Below are positions 36,209 through 48,216 of a DNA stretch of 64,000 nt, piece after piece. Every line of letters starts with the position of its first letter. Within the stretch, counting starts at the first letter, position 1. The translations under genes were made by a program, and so were the position numbers. The DNA comes from Eudromia elegans (taxonomy: Eukaryota; Chordata; Aves; Tinamiformes; Tinamidae): contig PTEX01000206.1 in NCBI GenBank assembly GCA_003342815.1, positions 868,001-932,000 on the forward strand, in the 5' to 3' direction. The notes below the pieces were generated by a model, which had not been told where the DNA came from, ran no database searches, and saw only the letters and a program-made list of their open reading frames with translations.

Positions 36209-36389
36209 CTCTGGCAGTACCAAATTCACCAACAGTGTCAACTGCAGGTCCGATCACCTTCCAAACAGCGAATCAAGTTCACAGGTAGTATGATCAACTA
36301 CCCGACTCTGGTAGGATCAGGTTCAGGAAGAGCCTGTTGACTGTAGGTCCGATTGCCTTCGAAACAAGTGGTCGAGTTCACGAATAGAA
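36209..36389 (-). repeat. Tandemly duplicated unit of about 90 bp inside the LTR
   Basis: Two diverged copies, about 36209-36291 and 36303-36389. Both begin ACTCTGG, share CTGYAGGTCCGAT and CCTTC-AAAC in the middle, and end in a GAGTTCACG/AAGTTCACA motif. They lie on the U5 side of the poly(A) signal. Confidence 0.75.
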
Positions 36390-37039
36390 GAATTTATTCA
36401 AATGCAACATTTAGAGAACAGGTTTTGGATGTCAGTACAGGAAATTCTCTACTATAGTGTGGGGGTCTTAGCTAGTGCCTAGTGTAAGAATGCACAATCA
36501 TCACAAAATGCACAATCCCAGAAGATGGGAGAGGGCTCTCAGTCTTGACCCAAGTCAAGTGTCTCCTCGGGCAGTGTCCTGACCTGAGGGGAGGAAAGGG
36601 GTTCAGCCTGTCTACTCCGTCTACTGATCCACAAGTTATGATGGAGTCCTCCCTCTCTCCTCTTCTTCCTTAGTTCCTCTTCCTCCTTTCCCCATTCCTT
36701 CTTCTTCTTCCTTCTTTCTCAGTTCCTTTTTCTTCTCCCTACCTCCCTCCTTAGTTCACTTTTTATATATTTTCTTTTAGAGTTAGGTGGAACTTGAGTC
36801 ACTCTACTCATAGTTACTTTTGTTATTGTTTGGTTTAAAAAGTCTTCCGAGTTAATAAAAAATCTAGAGAGCAGGTTCAGTGAGGAGTGGTCGTTCCTTG
36901 GAAGTGGGTGATTTCCAGGATGGCGTTGTGTATTGGTATTATAATGAGATTAAAGTGAGGAGAAGTTGAGTAAAGTCCATGGAAGGGACTGATCTGCCAC
37001 CATTGTTGGCCCAGCAGGGTACATCTGATCCTACTATGT

Positions 37040-37215
37040 GGCTTATCAGCTGCATGGTACATCCAGGTTGTCACCTCTGCAGGGAGTACAACGGAGTTTG
37101 CCCGCGGTGTCTTCACTCTGCTCCAACCTCCATTCACTCATGGGGCACCATCAGGTTACCACGTTCGCAGGGAAGCCAACAAAGAATGGTCATGGTGTCT
37201 CCTTTCTGCTCCACT
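37040..37215 (-). repeat. Duplicated unit of about 80 bp in the U3 of the LTR
   Basis: Two diverged copies share CATC(C)AGGTT, a CGCAGGGA/TGCAGGGA motif and the stretch GGTGTCTYC-TCTGCTCCA, around 37060-37130 and 37145-37215. Such U3 repeats often carry enhancer sites; this is known for LTRs generally and inferred here. Confidence 0.6.
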
Positions 37216-38840
37216 CTTCCTTTACTTGAATTAGTGTGTACTAGGGGGGCAGATTGTGATGCCAAGGGAATTGTGGAGAAGTAGATTCTATACATACCAA
37301 CCATCCTAGAAATGGAAACTGTCTCTCACCTCAGGCAAGCCTCTGTATTGCCCTAGCTTCTGTTAGGCCCTGTTTTTTTCTAATTTCCTCTTTCTCCAGG
37401 AATTCTCTCACACCCACTGATATCTATATGGATTTATAGTATACACAACACCAGGCACACAGCAAACTGGCTTCAGGGGACTATCTCATTTAGCTGTTCT
37501 GATCATTCTAGCATTTTAAAGAGTTACACTTTTAAAATATTTCTACTTTAAAGAACTAAATTATTCTTATTTTCATGCTCACAGTTATTATGTTGTACTG
37601 ATTAGTTGCAAAATGTTAATTGATCTGCCCTGCAGAAATGTCAGATACTGCTGTGGCCACCAGTTTGCCAGGCTGCAAATGGTGGGAGGTGGTTGGGGAA
37701 GGTGAGTGAACGGCTGCATGTGCAGTGTGAGTAGAACTCGTCAATAATGTTGCCTGATTTAGTAATTGTAGCTTTGACTTAGCAAGGGACAGGGAGAATG
37801 AAGTACAAGACTTTTGCTTCATTTTTCTTGTAGCTTCAGCACTGTCATCTATTTATTTAGTTCAAGAGTACAGGCTTATCTAACCTCCAAAGCTGGACTT
37901 TTCTAACTATTTCACTATAAATGAAGTGGTATGACCTGACATCCATTTTCAATGCTTTTAAAATCATATTTTACATTTGCACAGTTTTGATAGCACTTTA
38001 AGGACACACTAGTGATAGTGTTGGAGGTGCAAGCAGATGAAATCAAAGACGCCCTTAGTCTGCTTCCAACTACCACTTCTACAGCTCCTCTGGAGCATCC
38101 TGCCCCCAAAGCTCTGCTGGAATGTTTATTCTATTGTTTCTTCGAATTAATATGGGACAGCATAGAAACAAAAAAAACCCTTTTATTTTCTTTAATGGGA
38201 TTGCTTTCCGTAATCCAAATATTTTACAGATCTGGTTTGGGGAAGAGTTAAACAGTTCTGTCAATGTAACTGGCAGGAGAAAAGTGTGGGAACAAACAGC
38301 TGACAGCGGGTGAGAGGTGGTAAAGATTTAAACCAGAGCTGCTGCTGAGAAGTCTCTAGTGTAAGTCCTTGACGTAATCAAACTGTTATATTCCAAACAT
38401 AAAAATTCTTTTAGAAGGTGTCAGTGCTCAAGAAAACCAGAATTTCATCTTCAGAATCCTTGGCAATCTCCCATTGACTTCAGTGAGCCAGGATGTCAGC
38501 TGTGTTTGCTGAATGCGGTCATGGCATGGACTAGCCAGTAGATAATTTCTGACACTTAGAGATATTTCATTATCCCTAATCTCATGTAAATGTGAGCTGT
38601 TGTTGAAAGATTCCTTCCCACTTCCCCTCCTGCCTTTGGCTGCATGTTTCCAGTATTTCACTTGTGTTACATCCAATGGCAGTTTAGCCCACTACTAAAA
38701 GAATAAACCCCAAACAAACACAAAATCAGGTTCCCATTAGGTTGAAGTGACTCATCTTGCAGCTGTGGATTTGTTACATCATGCAAGGCAGTGAGCAAGC
38801 CACTGAGGTTGAAGAAGAGACCACCCCACCAGCCATAATG

Positions 38841-38877
38841 GTTCCAACTTGTTCCAACTGGTTCCAACTTGTTCCAA
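38841..38877. repeat. (GTTCCAACTK)4 minisatellite
   Basis: Four head-to-tail copies of a 10-base unit, GTTCCAACTT or GTTCCAACTG, the last one ending after seven bases. Confidence 0.9.
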
Positions 38878-39241
38878 ATATGCTCCTTTACTCTGGGAGA
38901 GCCAATCCCACCCTTCATCCCCCTTGCCTTTCCTCGTGTCCATATGAGCATTTGTGTTCCAGCAACACGGAGTTTGAGAAATAATCATTGAAGTTACCAG
39001 CCCTGACCAAGTTTAACATATAAACATATTGCCATAAGGAAAAGCTTAAGTGCAAAGGCAAAGTTCGGTGGCCACAGTCAAACAGATACTGGTTTTTTGC
39101 AACTGTAATGCTGGCTTAAAGTGTATGTGAAGCATTAGACCTAGGATATAGCTTTAAGGCATCCTAAACTAATCTAAACCAGCCTTCTGCATCACTGCTG
39201 CATCCTTCAGTCTCTCTCTTTGCGTCTGTGCTGGTATTCAT

Positions 39242-39312
39242 GTGATGTGACTGCAAGCGAATTTCTGAGAAGTTTCTGCAGGCAAGTGATGTGACTGCAA
39301 GTGAGTTTCTGA
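39242..39312. repeat. 27-bp direct duplication, period 44
   Basis: GTGATGTGACTGCAAG followed by YGARTTTCTGA occurs at 39242-39268 and 39286-39312 with two substitutions. Confidence 0.85.
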
Positions 39313-41639
39313 TGCTGCAGCAAGGAGAGGTGGTCAGGGAGCAGGGGAAGTGTTCTCCAGTGTGGAAATCCTGCTGGCCTGGGAGGACTTTGTACATTCT
39401 CTCTATTGCCATGTGTGATGGTGCTTGGTTCATACTGCCAAAAAGCAGTGGGATGAGGTGTCCCTCCTGGAAGCAGCAGATGATCCTTTCCCTGTTAGTG
39501 AGCTGATCATTTTATTGTCTCCCTTTCCTCTCTTCTCCTGAGTTCATTCTTTCCTCTTTGTACAGAGGGGAGATAAATGCAACACGGTCTTAAGATGGTC
39601 CATGAGCATACTCTGCTTTGAAGGCTGAGCCCATATTGCAGGCCACATTCAGGGTAAGAGGCAAGACAGAACTAGGAAGGCTCTCAGCTCTCCCAAGCTA
39701 AGAAAATCTGACTTTGCCACTGCGAGTGCAATGCTGGGCTGAGGTAATCATATGAGGGGCAGCTAGGCAGGGGTCAAGCTGTGCACTGTGCACTGGCTGA
39801 TAGAACCTTTGAAAGCATTCAGACCTGTGGAAGATAAGATGTACCTGCATGGTTTCCACATTTTTCAGAGAAAAGCATCAGAATATAAAGGTGTATTAAA
39901 GAAATCATCTACTGGAAATGCTTTCTTTGATTCAAAATGAGGTGTTTTATTTTGTTTTGTTTGTTTTGTTTTGTTTGTTAGATGTGATGTTAACTTTAAT
40001 TTTAAATTTCTTCCATGTTTTAAAACGAAAATGTCATTTCAAAACAGAATATGCAAGTAGTGTTTTACCTTGAAATTTGCAATCACTGACTCAGAAAATG
40101 CAATATTCCCATATTTTTTTTCTTCCAAAGAAAGCATTAGCTAAATTTAACTCAAGCTTATAATGTATTTTGGGTCTTTGAAGCTCCATTTTCATCAAAT
40201 CCTATATTGGTTGAAATATTCTTAGCTTTCGAGGCTCAGATAGGTACTCAGAGGCATGCAGGCTCTGCTCTGCCCTGCTGCATCCTCGCCACCTACAGGG
40301 GCGCTGACTACTTCAAAGCTGGATCATTGCTGGTACGTGGTGACAAAGCAGTACACAGCCCTGGTGGCTCCAAAAATGTGGAAAGGGCAAAAATATCGTA
40401 ATCTATAGGTAGGCTGTTCCCATACCATCTGGAGGATTAAATTTATGAAATTTATTTATTTTTGGTATTTTTGCATTAAGCAAATAGTCTCCATGTGTGC
40501 AATCTTTAAAACAACAAAGCAAAATAAAACTTCATGATTTTCCCATTCAAAATAAGTATAATGTAAAATTAAAAATGAATTATGCTGGTCAGTTATTTTC
40601 AGTTCATAGAGCTGTCTCACTGAAAGTTCCAGTATTTGTGTTTTATGAAATTTTGTTACAACAAACAGATTCCTGAGGCAAATATTTACTCATAAAACAT
40701 GAAAACTCTCCACTGCCTTTTTGGTGCTGCAGTATTTAAAAATGGATTGCATATTAATTTAACTCCGGGCTCTTGGGCCTTCATTCAGCCAACACTGAAA
40801 ACATGTTTCTGAGCTGACGTGAGTAAATCATTTCGAGTTTTTATTGTAGGGAGATTTTCAGAATTGCTCTGTCAGAATTGACCCTGCTTCTTAGACACTA
40901 ATTTCAGCAGAGCAAAGTTAAATTTAAGTAGTAAGCTTTTTTGAAAATCTTGCTTACCAGAGGACAGCTTGAGACAGCAACATTTTTAGAAAATTGCACT
41001 TATTCCTTATACCAGAACATCCTCATTGCAGACGCTAGTAGAGATGTGGTTTTTGACTCTAATGGACAAAAGGCTGAATAAGAACTTGAGGATTTGACCC
41101 TGTGTATTTTTCTTTCTTTGATCTTACAATATTACTTTCTGGTGGTATTTATCCTTTTTGCTTCTGGCTTCCTTTGGTAAATGAATATATGTGGAGCTAT
41201 TAAAAATTCCCTTGAATCAGCTAATTATTTTTATATTTGTGGGTGTCCCCTACATTAAATCTTTTCTGAACTCCCACTGCTCCAGACAGCCTTGGTTTCT
41301 GACCACCCAAGTACACAATCCAGTGGAAATGCAACATTGAAACTTCTCCTTGATCTTCCTGAAAAAGGCCCTGTCCTGTCATGGTTTTGCATTCTTCAGC
41401 TGAAAATCCACTAATTACACAACAGATAATTAGGAACATATAAAATCCGCACAAAAAAAAACCCCAACAACATTAAAATCACCTCACAGCAGAAAATGAA
41501 GACAGATTATCTAATACTAGTAAAGGATTATACCATAGAATATGCATTATTATTATCTGCAAATTATTATTGTATTCTCATTATTATCTGGAAAAAGAAA
41601 ATGTGATGATCTCTAACTGCCTGTTGGACACATTTTGTG

Positions 41640-41723
41640 TTATTTTATTTTATTTTATTATTTTATTTTATTTTATTTTATTTTATTTTATTTTATTTTA
41701 TTTTATTTTATTTTATTTTATTT
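41640..41723. repeat. (TTTTA)n microsatellite, about 84 bp
   Basis: About sixteen TTTTA units with one shortened unit near 41659. It is the longest simple repeat in the window and likely to be length-variable. Confidence 0.95.
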
Positions 41724-42455
41724 ATGGATTTCTTGCTGATATCTGAGTGAGTGCATTCTGGATTATCATGAGCTCATGAGCATCAGAACTAAGATGAAGC
41801 CATATCTCTATTTTAAAATGGGATCAGTTTATCAGTGTAATGCGATAACTATTATGAACCTCATTTCTTTTTATTTCAATGGCTTCACTAGGTTACGTTA
41901 CTTTTTTCATCATCCTTTTTTAGCAACATTCATTTTGGGACCAGGTATAGACATCTGCAAGATGAATAATGGAATTAATTTTTCAGGAGGTTTTGGGAAG
42001 ATTGTCTATTTCAAAATCTTTCATAAAGCTGTTTTTGAAAATGTTCATTCGATGAATTATTCTGCAGTGTGATCCTGGCCTTCTAAATTCACCTTTCCGA
42101 CTGTGATAAAAAAAAAATCAAGTGGATTGCCTAAACTTTGCTTCTGAGACGTGTTAGAAGGTGGCTTATGATTAAGTATAAGAAGTATAAGAAATATTAT
42201 TAGAAATTTTTAGTAGCTGCCATCATGGGTGATGTTGAAGTGAAAGTTTTTTAATGATTAAATCTTTACCTTGCTAGAAAGAACACACAGTCTTTAAACT
42301 TTTCAATGGACTAATAAATAAACTTCTAAATAATGCAAGGGAATGAAGTAATGTTTGATGATATTTTACTGATATTTTTATCGGTGATTATCCTGTCTTA
42401 CTCAGGATTAATCTCTGTTTTTTTTTTTTATTTAACTTTTTCTTTTTTTCCCCAG

Positions 42456-42618
42456 TCACTGTCAGACAATGTCAAAATCCTGTGTCTCATCTAGCAAAGT
42501 ATGGAGAACACATCTTCAATATATCAACACTGAACAGTTGTTTTTTCTAGAGGATTTTAATTTTCAGCAAAATATTCTGCCAAAGTGTTTTCATGTGACT
42601 TTATTTCAAAGCTTTTAA
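42456..42618 (+). CDS. Candidate last coding exon of the split gene
   Basis: The acceptor is the strongest in the window (a long T-rich tract ending CTTTTTTTCCCCAG). Using the GT-ending donor of exon 35256-35411, the first T completes Val. Then 53 codons run to TAA, including QTMSKSCVSSSKVWRTHL and LEDFNFQQNILPKCF. The predicted whole product is about 201 residues. AATAAA at 42908-42913 gives a 3' UTR of about 300 bases. If instead the donor at 35409 is used, the frame ends after 12 codons (SLSDNVKILCLI). The third frame is open for 30 codons too. The exon is more certain than its reading frame. Confidence 0.42.
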
Positions 42619-42907
42619 GCCAACAAACCCATTTATTCCCTAAATCACCCATATCCCATCTTTAAAATATTGGAAAACTGTGCCATTCAGTCTAAAATTA
42701 TCTTTGGAAAAGCTAGGTGAGGTAGACCAATTTGTTTATGAGTAGAGAAAAAATGACATTTTGCACATTTTTGAACTGTTATTCTGGATGAGCTTAATAG
42801 CTGGAGACACCAGAACATTCAGTACAGAATTATGCTAGAGCTCAATCCAAAACTCACAGTCCTGCTCAGAGCCTAGACAGTAGTCAGCTGTTTGCATAGG
42901 ATGCCTT

Positions 42908-42913
42908 AATAAA
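42908..42913 (+). promoter_or_regulatory. Poly(A) signal AATAAA
   Basis: The first canonical hexamer after the TAA at 42616-42618. It marks the probable transcript end of the split gene. Confidence 0.45.
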
Positions 42914-45900
42914 GTCTTTACACATCAGCAAAGTCTTTAAGTCAAATTTCCTTTCTCCAAAAATTTCATTTCTCCAGCATCATCCCTGTGAAAAATCTCT
43001 TACATAAGTGAGGATGGATTTGCACATATATAGCTGTCATTTGTGTCTTCAGGCAAAGTACATAAAACCCTCCCACCCAGAAACAAAAGCACAGTGAAAA
43101 AGCATTTGGAAGCTGAATATATTCCTGTAGCTTTCCTCTGTCTAAACAAGGCTAAATCCAAAATGAACATGCCCAGATTTGTGGTATATAGGTGAGGATC
43201 AGAACATCGGCCACTGCAGATTTCCTCTGAGTGTGCGTGTGTGTGTGTTTGTATGCAGGCACTGAAAACAGGAAGGAGAAGCGGGCTGAAGACGTTTGGG
43301 TTATTTCAGAAAAAAAAAAAAATTACAAAATTACCTTTTTTTCCCCTTATGTAGAACTTTTAGATCACACCTTATGTCCTGTAGAGCTTTTAAAAGGCTT
43401 TTCTATTTTAGAGTTGGACTTCCTTACAAATGCGTGGCGTGTGACTTCGGTGACTGTGACGTGCTGATTTCCAAAAGGGGACAAAACATAGCCATTTTGT
43501 AACCTGTGGAGACTGCTCGACTTCTTTCATGCAAAGACCTTCTGACTTCTGCTAATTAAGTGTTTCTTAATCAAGGCTCTTTTCCTACAACACAAGCTCT
43601 GTCTCCCATGATTCTTTAGCCTTTCCACTTCCTGAAGTAAAAGTTTAGATTCTAAATTCATAAGAATGATAAATATTAATACTATGAATCATACTGATTG
43701 AGCTGATCCCTATATTTAAAATTGCATAAGAGACCTGATACTGTCATCATGAGTAATGCTCCTGGAACTGAGGCGTCAGGATGATGGATAACCGTGTATG
43801 CTAAACTGTTGCCATATAGACTGGTCCTAAAATCAAGCTTAAAAAAAAAAAGGAATCAAAATGTCATAGTAGTATTTCGTTAACTAAAAGAAACACTATG
43901 CTAACCTTTTCAAGTAATTCAAGTTTTCTTAGTTGTATTACCCTTCCAGCTGAGGTGGTGAAGTAGGAGTTTGTGAACTTGCTTATGAAGTTTAGAATTT
44001 TAGGGTACTTCTTTTCTAATAACACTGAATATTGTAGCCTGTTTTTCTATAATGATAACCATTCCCTTTAGAATTGCTTTAAATTTAATTGGCTAAGTTA
44101 ATTTGTGGAATATTCCCTATACACAGTGGGACAAATGAAAGTAGTGACTAATTTGAGCAGTCAAAGCCAGCTGGAAAGGCCGATTAGCACCATCAGAGTT
44201 CTGTCTCTCTCGCTGTTCAAAAATGCTGTGGATCCCCTTGTTGCCTCTTCTGAAAATGTCTAGCAAACACAAAGTTGAGCAGCTGTATGCATGATGCTAT
44301 ACATAAAAATGTCATCCCATTTGCAGTAGGGAGCGTGGGATGTTTTGGGGGGAAGCATCTCACAGAAAAAAGCACTATTATTATTCCCTCATCCCTTTTT
44401 TAGTCTTTAACACTTTGGGCAGATACTAACTAATGTAGATTAGTAGACCCAGCAGACAGCAAGGCATTTTGTGTATTTACTCTGTTTTTATGTCTCTGCT
44501 ATTGTGTTTGCTTTGGTAGACAGGGTGTGGGTTATGGTGATTTAGATGTGGGTGGACAGGGTACCGTGGCACACATAATTACGACGCGAGCAGAACTATT
44601 CAGTTTTGAAAACTTGCAGTTACCTGGGCTTTATCTCATTTCCATTTAAAGGTATATGTTGATCTTTAAACTTTTACATTACCTCATTATTGTTCTTGTT
44701 AAAAGTTTTTGTTAACAATACTGTTGTAAAAATAACTCTAGCATAGAGAAGCATATATCAAATCAATTTTTGGACTTTCTCATAGTTTATCTTCAGCTGA
44801 GCAAACTGCATGAAATATTGTTAAATTTATTCATAATTTTTATCAGAAATTTGCGCAAATGAGGTAAATTGTTTATTATCTCTTTATCTAATGTGAGCCA
44901 AAGTAAAGCCATTGATTTATATGAAATTAAAATTAATACTTATTCATTTGTCTCTGTAGGACATACAAAAATACGTTGTCTGCTTCTGAATGTTTAGTTG
45001 ATACAAAAAATGATGTTACAAAACATTGCTAGACAAATTCTGGGACCATATCTATATATTCTTCATAATACAATGTGTGTTTGGTTTTTTTTGTAAAATA
45101 ATTTCTCTCCTGATTTCACTTGAGTTCTGGGGAAATTTGCACTATTTGATAACTGACCATTCCTCTATCACATTGTGATATTAGCAGTGTAAATATTCTA
45201 GACTATAAATATTCTTTTGAAACTGTGAACCAATGACTTGATAGATCATCAAGGGCTTCCTGAATTTGGAAAAAGCCTGAAACTGTACGTTTGTCAAAAT
45301 TGTTTATTTCTATGTTGTGCTGTTTTCATGTGACTTCCTAATGGTAAGTGAAATATCAGCCTTGCTTCCAATTTCTACCCTGAACATCCAAGCACAAGAA
45401 TCCAACCAGTGTGCTTATCTCTCAGTTGCAAGCTGCTCTCCTTGCTTTCTCAGGTGCCAAAAATTCCAGCTGTCCAATATCCCACTGTGAAGATCTTCAG
45501 TTTCCCCTGGCAGCTTTTATGAAGCAGTTAACATTATCTTTATAAAAACCTTATAGTAGATCTTAAGTTGAAAATGCCAGGGATAGTCTAAAACTAACAG
45601 AATAAAAATGTGGAGGTTGGCGACAGGTTCGATTATTCATGTTCAGGCTCATCTAAAGAATGATCTTTTTTTTTCTTAGCACTTTGAAGACGGTGTGGGA
45701 ATTTTTCTGCAGTTGATAAGAGTTCAGCAACTCTGCTGGTGTTGGATGTGTTTAACATCAGTGGCCACAGACATGACTGGAAATGATTCTCTCTGGAATA
45801 GCAGATTTCTCTGAAGCTGGGTTTTTATGTGCACACAGAACTCCAGATCTGAGGCTCTTAATGAGCTGACAGCGCTACATAGAAATTGCTTTTTATTACT

Positions 45901-46280
45901 GACCAAGCAAAATGGTTTCTGTCATCAAATGTTCAGCATCTAACGGCGTGAAAGTTGTTTGTGTGCTCTACTGTTTACATGCCTATAAAATGCACTCCAA
46001 GTCTCACTAGTCCTCACATGGTCCTCAAATACCACTTAGAAATGCATGAACTTTGGACATATGATGGCACTGTTGTGCCTGAACTAACTCTGGTGATTAC
46101 ATGCCCCTTGCTATGTTGGGTTTTACTCTTCCATACTCAGGAAAACAACAACAACAAAAACAAAACCAGAACTACTCTTTGTAGATTTTAAAGAAATCTT
46201 TTTGTAACAATCCTGTATTTTCACTCCATCACTAACTTCTACCCTTCAGATATATTTACCAAGTACTCATTCTGTTTTCG

Positions 46281-46342
46281 TAGAATCACAGAATGATTAA
46301 GGTTGGAAGGGACCTCTAGAGATCATCTAGTCCAACCCCCCG
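46281..46342 (-). mobile_element. CR1 LINE, 3'-terminal fragment
   Basis: About 62 bp with the CR1 3' end on the minus strand: TAGAATCACAGAATG, GGTTGGAAGGGACCTC and GATCATCTAGTCCAACC. It is a severely 5'-truncated copy. Confidence 0.88.
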
Positions 46343-48147
46343 CTTTAATTTTTAATATTGTCACTTAGTCTTTTCAGGCACTGCTTTTTCTTCTGTATGT
46401 TGTGGAAAGACTAGGAGGAGGAAGTATTTGAATTTTTTTTGTTATCATTATTATTTTTACCATCAGCATAGCTTGCTTTAAGAAAGGAGCTTTCAGCAGA
46501 GCAGCAGGCCCACAAACACAAATTCATGTACGTGGACTTGGAGTCCTTTGTAGCCCTGGGGCCGCCTAAAACTAGCACAGGACTGATTACACAGCATATC
46601 CTGTAGGAAACCAGATAGGATCCTTCCTGCTTCCTACACAGGGGCAATAAACGAGACCCAAAAGGTCAGGGAATCTAAGGAGGACCAGAAAAGGGAAGCT
46701 ACATCCTTTCGTTCCAATGCCAGCAAAATGTGGTTGTTATTTTTGCTTTGGTACTCTTTTTGAAAGTCATAGTCAACTTCAAAGAGAAAATATGGGGAGT
46801 TGTGCATCACACAAACTTTTGCTTGACATTTTGAAGCAGTTCGTACAACTGCTGGTGTTCATTGTCAACAGTGATGCAGGCACAAAGGAGGCACTTTGCA
46901 GCACACTGCAGCTTGTTTCCCTCCAGGAAAGCAGGAGGCAGGTATATACATATGCTCCTTTCCCATGTAGCTGTCACAACGCTTGCATGCAAAGCTCATC
47001 TCCACCCATGGAATACCAACCACCCTCTGTGAGTTTGCCCTGGCATATTACATTTCTGTGACTCCCCAGGATCTTTTCTGTCTTTCCCCTGCCTGTGCAA
47101 AACCATGGCATACATTTACCTGATAGATTGTTGCCAGAATTCTTTGTCCAGGTGATTAATTGATGTCTAAAGTGAACAGAGTGGGATTTTCTAGCCAGTA
47201 GGCATTTTCTTCTGAGATTTATTTGGTATCTAATTGCCTGTTTGGAAGAGGAACAACACAGTGTTGCTACATCTGATGATTGAAATGGAATTATTACAGA
47301 ATTTTGGAATAAGATGTGTCTGAGAAGCAGCTCCTCAGAAAACAATTAATGTCATGGAGGACTACAAAGTGAATTGAAGTCAGCAATCTCATATGATTTT
47401 GCAAGATGCCACAGAATACGGTGTATGAGGAGGAAAAATGGCCTGTGAGAGAGGTCAAGTGATCCCTCTTCTCAGACGATATATTATGTCTATTTTTGAG
47501 CTCTGTTGTTGATGGAAGGTAGATCAGCTGGTGAAAATCTAGAAGAGAGTTGCAAAGTGAACACAGCTGGAAAACTTGATTTATGAGGAAAGACAGAACA
47601 CTTTTTTTAAAGAAAACTTACAGTGCTATATAAATAAATGAACTTTGCAGATAGGAAAAGCTCTAGCTGTATGGGTTGCTGTTTCTGTGCTTGGTAATAT
47701 AACAGTTGGTTTTACAGGCACCCCCTTCTCACCGAGGCAGGTTGTTTGTCTTCTCTCCAGTGCCTGGATGAAACCAGAGCCGCCCACTCGGTATTCCAGT
47801 GCTCTGGTTGTGACCAGGAGTGACAGAAGTGGTTGTAGGTGTGTTATTATTTGTTGAAAATAGATGAATCTTAGGGAATGTTTCCTACCACCATCTTAAC
47901 TTTATCAAAACTTTATCTGTCAGGGAATACAGAGGATTTAGCCTGTTCTGGAACTGAGAATCTGCAAAAGGAATAACCACCCTCAACAAGTGCTCAGATG
48001 GGGGCTGTTACTGATCACTTTTCTTATGCAATTTAGAGGCAAGGAACAAAACCAGCTCATCTCCAGTTCAGCTCCTTCAAATATTGTATTTTTTTGTTTG
48101 TGTTGAATCCACATTTGAGTTCTGAATTTGAGTTTCTTCTGTTTTGT

Positions 48148-48216
48148 CTCCCTTCCCCTTCCCTTTCTCCTTCCCCTTCCCCTTCCTTCACCTTCTCCTC
48201 CCCCTTTCTTTCTCCA
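48148..48216. repeat. Polypyrimidine tract (CCTT/CTTCC-rich)
   Basis: A nearly pure C/T strand of about 70 bases with repeated TTCCCC units, the only interruption being the A in TTCACC. Mirror-like homopurine-homopyrimidine DNA of this type can form triplex (H-DNA) structures. Confidence 0.85.

Larger units (their letters stand above)
36056..37294 (-). mobile_element. LTR of a second endogenous retrovirus family, tentative limits
   Basis: Read on the minus strand this has an LTR layout: a TATA-like ATATATAAAA near 36760-36772 and a poly(A) signal AATAAA near 36390-36396, with a purine-rich tract (pyrimidine-rich on plus, 36640-36740) upstream of the poly(A) signal. Plausible ends are TGTTGC at 36056 and TATACA at 37294, about 1.24 kb, but no matching target duplication was found, so the limits are uncertain. 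Internal duplications are present on both sides of the promoter (see findings). No gag, pol or env sequence adjoins it, so it is a solo or broken LTR. The family is not identified. ORFs of up to 101 codons inside are fortuitous. Confidence 0.7.
35412..42455 (+). other. Putative intron 4
   Basis: About 7 kb with the second LTR (about 36056-37294), short tandem duplications at 38841-38877 and 39242-39312, a TTTGTTTTG-rich tract at 39945-39980, and the long TTTTA microsatellite. The GC-richer parts at 38750-38990 and 40200-40400 have only fortuitous ORFs. No other gene was seen. Confidence 0.35.

Noticed and set aside
45682-45820. 44-codon open segment behind a very strong acceptor
   Set aside because: No donor and no poly(A) signal nearby; T-rich tracts ending in AG are common in AT-rich DNA.
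46717-47345. Overlapping 114- and 123-codon ORFs on opposite strands
   Set aside because: Opposed overlapping ORFs without splice or family evidence; probably chance in a GC-richer patch.
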